Assembly: GCA_021779415.1 (NCBI GenBank) | Contig: JAJYAS010000101.1 | Span: 1 to 8,983, forward strand | DNA: 8,983 nucleotides | Direction: 5' to 3' | Source of the DNA: Bacillota bacterium | GTDB lineage: Bacteria > Bacillota_B > Desulfitobacteriia > Desulfitobacteriales > Desulfitobacteriaceae | Part shown: piece after piece, positions 5,464 through 8,983 of the stretch | Layout of the letters: every line of letters starts with the position of its first letter | Position numbering within the stretch: the first letter of the stretch is position 1 | Made by a program: the position numbers and the translations under genes | The notes under the pieces: generated by a model | Databases searched by the model: none | The model's input: the letters and a program-made list of their open reading frames with translations, nothing else | What the model was told of the DNA's origin: nothing

Positions 5464-7311
5464 ATGAAAAATAAAAAGGATAAACAGCTATCCTTCATTC
5501 AAGAAATTACGGGTGACGAAATGGAATGTAGTCCGATTTCCCCTCAATATTCCGGGAAAACAACTGAGGAAGAAAGACAAGAATTTTTTCTTCCAATTAG
5601 TGGCTTTATATGGCTATTCCCAGAAGAGGTTGAAGTCGCTAATCATCCGATTTTTCAACGATTAGGTTATATTTATCAATTAGGTCAAACCTTTTTAGTG
5701 TATAGGGGGGCAACTCATAAACGGATCGAACATGTGTTGGGCACCGTTCACATGGTGCACCGCATGATTTCTGCAGTAAGATATAATTATCAGAAATCAC
5801 TTAAGAAAAACTTGAGGGTAGCGGCAATAATTAGTGAGAGCGAAGAACGATTTATTCGTTTGGGAGCATTATTGCATGATATTGGTCATGTTGCTGCAGG
5901 ACATACTCTTGAGGACGAATTATGCATTATAGGTAAGCATGATCATGACGAAAGAATTGATTTGTTATTTAACAATAAGGAGGAGAGGTGGAAGGATTAT
6001 AAAGGTAGATCACTGTCAGAATTAATTGATTTTGAATTTGAATCATACATTCCAAGTAGTTTAAAAGGAAAAATATCATCAAGTGATATTATAAGAATGC
6101 TAATAAGGAAGCATCCAGAAGATGAAAAAAAAGATAGATATTTAAATGAAAAAAAATTACTAATAGAATGTAATGAATTAAGAGTTTCAGTATGTAGAGA
6201 TATGATTGGAAATACTATTTGTGCTGACATTTTAGATTATTTATATAGAGATTGGTATCATTTAGGTAAACCAAAAACATTCGATGAGCGAATATTGCAA
6301 TACATGGAAATTGTTCCTGGTGAAAAATCTGGAATTAAGAAAGCTAATCCATCGCCAAGCAATAAAGATGTTATCGTCATATCTTTAGGGAAAAACCCTA
6401 AAGTTAGAACAGATGCCATTTCATCAATCTTAGATTTGTTAGAATCTAGGTATCACCTAGCTGAATCAGCATTATTTCACAAAACTAAATTGGCGGCGTC
6501 TGCAATGCTAGATAGAGCTTTGTTTGAGCTGTGGGAAGGAGATTCTGATGAAATTGAAAAATTTATACTTCCACTTAGCGATGAACAGGTAATAACCGAA
6601 TGCAGCAAATTAGCTTGTCAAAATAAAAAAGAAATTTCATTTAATATATTATCATGCTTAGAGAAAAGATACCTGTACAGTACATTTTTGGTTTACTCAT
6701 ATAATGATTTAGCGGATAAAATACGTAACCATATCCAACAAACATATGTAAAAAACGACGAAACTCCAAATTTGCCGGCTAGAAATAGAACTATCGCCTT
6801 ACGTCTACTTGAAACAGACTTAGATTTACCAAATGGTTCTATTGCTATGCATTGTCCAAGTCATAAAATGAACGCAAAAATAGCTGAGGTTCGTATCGCT
6901 GTAGATGATGAAGTAGAGAAATTTTGTACATATGAAGCTGAACATGACAATTTACTGTCAGGAGGGCATCTTGATGCTCAAATAAAAAGATTTAAAAGAT
7001 TGTGGAAAATTCATTTTTTTATACGAAAGGATGTACAAGCCGATATAAAAGAAAATATTAATGTAGTTAGGCAAGCAATAGACAAGTTGATAATAGGGAA
7101 TTTGCTATATGGTGAAAATTTGAATAGTTGCAGTCATAACATCGCTGCCCAATTAGTTTCAAATACTAATAGCTCTCTACATGGCCACTCTTTGATTGAC
7201 CAAAGTGATGAGTTAGAAGAAGCAGCTCACAGACAAAATGAATCTGATTTTAGTAAATATCCATCTGGTGCAATTAGCATAAAACGATGCGTAAAATGCA
7301 ATGAAGGTTAA
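5464..7311 (+). CDS. SAMHD1-like HD-domain phosphohydrolase, cassette H gene 1
   Basis: The 615-residue protein carries an HD metal-binding domain of the SAMHD1/dGTPase-like type. The order of motifs is HPIFQRLGYIYQLG (residues 61-74), RIEH with H90, LLHDIGHVAAGHTLEDE (136-152) with H138-D139 plus H142, H147 and E150, and ADILDYLYRD (254-263) with D255, equivalent to the fourth metal ligand in the VDKWDY-type motif of SAMHD1. A further typical element, SRYHLAESALFHKTKLAASA (328-347), follows. All ligands are present, so it should be an active phosphohydrolase; relatives cleave dNTPs, but the substrate here is inferred. The C-terminal part (about 360-615) is unassigned and ends in CVKC (609-612). 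No signal peptide or TM segment is seen. Its last 11 bases overlap the metallopeptidase gene, suggesting coupled translation and joint function. Confidence 0.88.
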   Translation: MKNKKDKQLSFIQEITGDEMECSPISPQYSGKTTEEERQEFFLPISGFIWLFPEEVEVANHPIFQRLGYIYQLGQTFLVYRGATHKRIEHVLGTVHMVHRMISAVRYNYQKSLKKNLRVAAIISESEERFIRLGALLHDIGHVAAGHTLEDELCIIGKHDHDERIDLLFNNKEERWKDYKGRSLSELIDFEFESYIPSSLKGKISSSDIIRMLIRKHPEDEKKDRYLNEKKLLIECNELRVSVCRDMIGNTICADILDYLYRDWYHLGKPKTFDERILQYMEIVPGEKSGIKKANPSPSNKDVIVISLGKNPKVRTDAISSILDLLESRYHLAESALFHKTKLAASAMLDRALFELWEGDSDEIEKFILPLSDEQVITECSKLACQNKKEISFNILSCLEKRYLYSTFLVYSYNDLADKIRNHIQQTYVKNDETPNLPARNRTIALRLLETDLDLPNGSIAMHCPSHKMNAKIAEVRIAVDDEVEKFCTYEAEHDNLLSGGHLDAQIKRFKRLWKIHFFIRKDVQADIKENINVVRQAIDKLIIGNLLYGENLNSCSHNIAAQLVSNTNSSLHGHSLIDQSDELEEAAHRQNESDFSKYPSGAISIKRCVKCNEG

Positions 7312-8131
7312 TAGTAAGTTATTTAATTATTACAAATCATTATTGGGTGATGCCGCTAATGATATAACTATTAATATGTCTTATCCTATAAATATCTTAT
7401 CAGTATGTGATAATTTGAACATAAAAATAGTTAATGATACTGAAAGCTTGAATAAGGCCACTTTAGTTGCAATAAAAAATAAAACCATCATAAAACTATC
7501 TAGAGATTTTTATGATGATATAAACTCACAATTTATAAGACATATATTAGCCCATGAAATTGGGCACTATATATTGGATCATGAATTTAAAGCAACATCA
7601 ATTAAAAGTGAATATTGGATTATTGAAGAACTTTGTGATTTTTTTTCAAGATCATTGTTGGTGCCAAAAAGAGCAATTGAAACGAAGGTAGCTAGTCTTA
7701 GTGATGACTTGTATCAATATTTACATTTCTCAAAATATATTTCAAAAAAGTTTAATGTAACTTGGATTACCAGCGTTACTAGACTAAAGGATTTATTTAA
7801 TGAAATTTTATTTTTAAATATAAAAAATATGCCAAATATTGGTAAATATATAGTCAATAAGTCATTGCTGACACAAAATAAGTATTTAAATGCTCATGTT
7901 GATCTTGAATCATTGTCAATAAACAGATCAATCCGTGATAATAATGGAACTATTTTTTTAAAATTTAATGAACCTTCTTTTTCTGTTTTATCGGTCGAGT
8001 TCCCGCTAATTTTTAACTCAGCCAATAAAGAAGCCCTTTTAATTTTCAGACCAAATAATTTAGCCATAATGGCAATAAATTATGCACAACAATTGGGTCA
8101 ACCTGACGGCGGGGAGCAGCGTTTGCGCTAA
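7301..8131 (+). CDS. ImmA/IrrE-type zinc metallopeptidase, cassette H gene 2
   Basis: The 276-residue product has the ImmA/IrrE metallopeptidase core. FIRHILAHEIGHYILDHE (78-95) contains the HEXXH zinc motif with H85, E86 and H89, and IIEELCDFFSRSLLVP (107-122) matches the downstream helix (E-x-x-A-N-x-F-A-x-x-L-L-x-P in the family) with E109 as likely third ligand; the usual AN is CD here. The part after residue 125 is unassigned. Known relatives cleave phage or stress repressors, or act as regulators or antitoxin partners. The ATG at 7301 overlaps the end of the HD gene by 11 bases and has no separate ribosome site, so translational coupling is likely. The frame does not stop before attC: the last 15 residues (262-276, AQQLGQPDGGEQRLR) are encoded by attC H. 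The target is unknown, and the HD protein is an obvious candidate partner. Confidence 0.85.
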   Translation: MKVNSKLFNYYKSLLGDAANDITINMSYPINILSVCDNLNIKIVNDTESLNKATLVAIKNKTIIKLSRDFYDDINSQFIRHILAHEIGHYILDHEFKATSIKSEYWIIEELCDFFSRSLLVPKRAIETKVASLSDDLYQYLHFSKYISKKFNVTWITSVTRLKDLFNEILFLNIKNMPNIGKYIVNKSLLTQNKYLNAHVDLESLSINRSIRDNNGTIFLKFNEPSFSVLSVEFPLIFNSANKEALLIFRPNNLAIMAINYAQQLGQPDGGEQRLR

Positions 8132-8177
8132 TCGCGCGTAGTTCAGTGGCCGCCGCAGGTTACCCTTGGCGTTAGGT
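8084..8177 (+). repeat. attC site of cassette H (94 bp), partly coding
   Basis: R'' is GCACAAC (8084-8090) and R' is GTTAGGT (8171-8177). Arms are of the AACCTG/CAGGTT type and the loop closely resembles that of attC C. The first 48 bases also encode the C-terminus and stop of the metallopeptidase. Cassette H is 5424-8171 (2748 bp), about three times the size of its neighbours and the only one with two genes. Confidence 0.95.
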
Positions 8178-8179
8178 CT

Positions 8180-8183
8180 GGAG
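8180..8183 (+). promoter_or_regulatory. Ribosome binding site of the cassette I gene
   Basis: GGAG lies eight bases before the ATG at 8192, immediately after the R' box that opens cassette I, and supports that start. Confidence 0.65.
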
Positions 8184-8191
8184 AATAATAA

Positions 8192-8950
8192 ATGAACTTT
8201 TTCTCATCCAACCCTTTAGTGTTGTTAAGGAGGGTTTTCAAGGAAGGAACTAATTCAATAAAAGTGACAGCGAGTATTTCGTTGATTTTCGCTTTTTTGG
8301 GATTTTTTCTTACAACTATACCGATTGGCAACTATTTCATCGAAAGATTTGGTCAACTTTGTTTGTTGTTTGCTGCTTTTACATGGCTATTTATCGACGC
8401 TGATTTCAGAGCAAAAGAACAAGAAAAAATTGAAGAAAGAATTGATAAGGCAGAGCAGGCAGTCGCTGAACACCCTGAGAAAACTCGCCCGCTTTGGGAT
8501 CTAGCCCGTAGCCGTCTGGAGCTTTATTTCGAAAGGAATTTATCCCAAATAAAATCAATTTTTTGGATTACTCTTTTAGTAATGGGGTCTGGTTTTTTTA
8601 TGATTGGATATGGAATCACGAAAGCTTTTGACAATCAAAGTATAAATGCTTCATTGCTGGCGGCAGTCTCGGGAATATTGACAGAATTCATTGCAGCAAC
8701 TTTTCTGATTATCTATAGGTCTACAATGTCACAAGCGAGCGACTATGTTCGTACTCTTGAACGTATAAATGCAGTCGGAATGTCAATGCAAATTCTTGAC
8801 TCAATTCCTGATTCTGAATCTGAGTTAAAAAACAAAGTTAGGGCTGAACTTGTCGGTAACATATTAGACGCGTTTATGCCCAATGGAGAAAAACAAAGAC
8901 CTAACAAACGGGTCAACCTGACCGCCGGGAGCCGCAATCTTCGAGCGTAG
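8192..8950 (+). CDS. Four-segment membrane protein, possibly with a TRADD-N-associated two-TM domain, cassette I
   Basis: The 252-residue product has two hydrophobic segments near the N-terminus (about 23-43 and 50-70), a charged helical, probably coiled-coil stretch (about 71-97, rich in Glu, Lys and Ala), and two more segments (about 121-144 and 150-174). The region from LWDLARSRLELYFERNLSQI (101-120) through the last two segments resembles a two-TM domain found next to TRADD-N-like modules in bacteria, where a helix with RLE.Y precedes the membrane pair; I make this match from memory and with moderate confidence. A cytoplasmic helical tail (about 177-235) follows. The last 16 residues (237-252) are encoded by attC I, ending in a TAG within it. 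The ribosome site GGAG supports the start. Such proteins may sense or execute membrane-linked responses; no function is shown. Confidence 0.78.
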   Translation: MNFFSSNPLVLLRRVFKEGTNSIKVTASISLIFAFLGFFLTTIPIGNYFIERFGQLCLLFAAFTWLFIDADFRAKEQEKIEERIDKAEQAVAEHPEKTRPLWDLARSRLELYFERNLSQIKSIFWITLLVMGSGFFMIGYGITKAFDNQSINASLLAAVSGILTEFIAATFLIIYRSTMSQASDYVRTLERINAVGMSMQILDSIPDSESELKNKVRAELVGNILDAFMPNGEKQRPNKRVNLTAGSRNLRA

Positions 8951-8983
8951 TTCAGTGGCGGCGGCAGGTTACCCTTGGCGTTA
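8899..8983 (+). repeat. attC site of cassette I (R' box cut by the window end), partly coding
   Basis: R'' is ACCTAAC (8899-8905); R' begins GTTA at 8980 and is cut by the end of the window. The site belongs to the long family but has swapped arms: CCTG-A-CCGCC on the 5' side and GGCGGCGGCAGG on the 3' side, where all others have CGGCGG and CCGCCG. R'' matches the 5' end of cassette I over 9 bases (GTTAGGTCT / AGACCTAAC). Cassette I is 8172-8980 (809 bp). Confidence 0.93.

Larger units (their letters stand above)
1..8983 (+). mobile_element. Integron gene-cassette array (one partial plus eight complete cassettes, last R' box cut)
   Basis: Nine attC sites, all in the same orientation, separate single-gene or two-gene units. 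Cassette junctions fall between G and TT of each R' box: after 390, 1214, 1914, 2876, 3790, 4640, 5423, 8171 and 8980. In every complete cassette the R'' box is the reverse complement of the R' box at its own 5' end, for example GTTAGAACGC at 390-399 with GCGTTCTAAC at 1125-1134. No tyrosine-recombinase integrase, attI or integron promoter is visible, so the array extends beyond both ends or the integrase lies elsewhere. Uniform attC sites suggest a sedentary chromosomal integron rather than a mobile class 1 integron, whose attC sites are usually heterogeneous; this is an inference. Confidence 0.95.

Noticed and set aside
5997..6230. Minus-strand ORF inside the HD gene
   Set aside because: It is an antisense shadow of an AT-rich coding region without its own signals.
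1128..8983. The regularly spaced, near-identical repeats as a CRISPR array or REP/ERIC elements
   Set aside because: Spacing is gene-sized and irregular, each repeat has R'' and R' core boxes, and R'' pairs with the start of its own cassette, which is diagnostic for attC.

Overview
The window is a stretch of integron gene-cassette array, all on the + strand, with no integron integrase, no attI site that I can recognise and no housekeeping gene. It holds nine attC recombination sites in a row. They delimit one partial cassette (A, 1-390) and eight complete ones: B 391-1214, C 1215-1914, D 1915-2876, E 2877-3790, F 3791-4640, G 4641-5423, H 5424-8171 and I 8172-8980. Boundaries are firm because the R'' box (RYYYAAC-like) of each complete cassette is the exact reverse complement, over 7 to 10 bases, of the R' box (GTTRRRY-like) that opens the same cassette, as expected if each was once a circle.

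Eight of the nine attC sites (B to I) belong to one family of about 88-95 bp with near-identical GC-rich arms, while the coding parts between them are AT-rich and unrelated to each other. Uniform attC sites with diverse cargo are typical of a sedentary chromosomal integron of a proteobacterium (my inference; I cannot name the species). Cassettes A and B look visibly more GC-rich than C to I, and attC A is a different, shorter type, so the array is a mosaic.

Cargo in order: A, a small two-segment membrane protein; B, a FRG-domain protein; C, a NYN/PIN-like putative ribonuclease; D, a PD-(D/E)XK nuclease-like protein; E, a HEPN-like protein with a degenerate RNase motif; F, a membrane-anchored protein with a possible C-terminal winged helix; G, a polytopic membrane protein; H, an overlapping two-gene unit of a SAMHD1-like HD phosphohydrolase and an ImmA/IrrE-type zinc metallopeptidase; I, a four-segment membrane protein that may carry a two-TM domain seen with TRADD-N-like proteins.

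Each cassette is a short leader (17-40 nt), a gene and an attC. In A, B, D and E the gene stop codon is the TAA inside the R'' box; in H and I the last gene reads into attC, which encodes the final 15-16 residues. Several cargo families (HD dNTPase-like, ImmA/IrrE, PD-(D/E)XK, HEPN, NYN) recur in prokaryotic conflict systems, so a phage-defence or toxin-antitoxin role is plausible, but nothing here proves it. The two-gene cassette H is the best candidate for an undescribed system.
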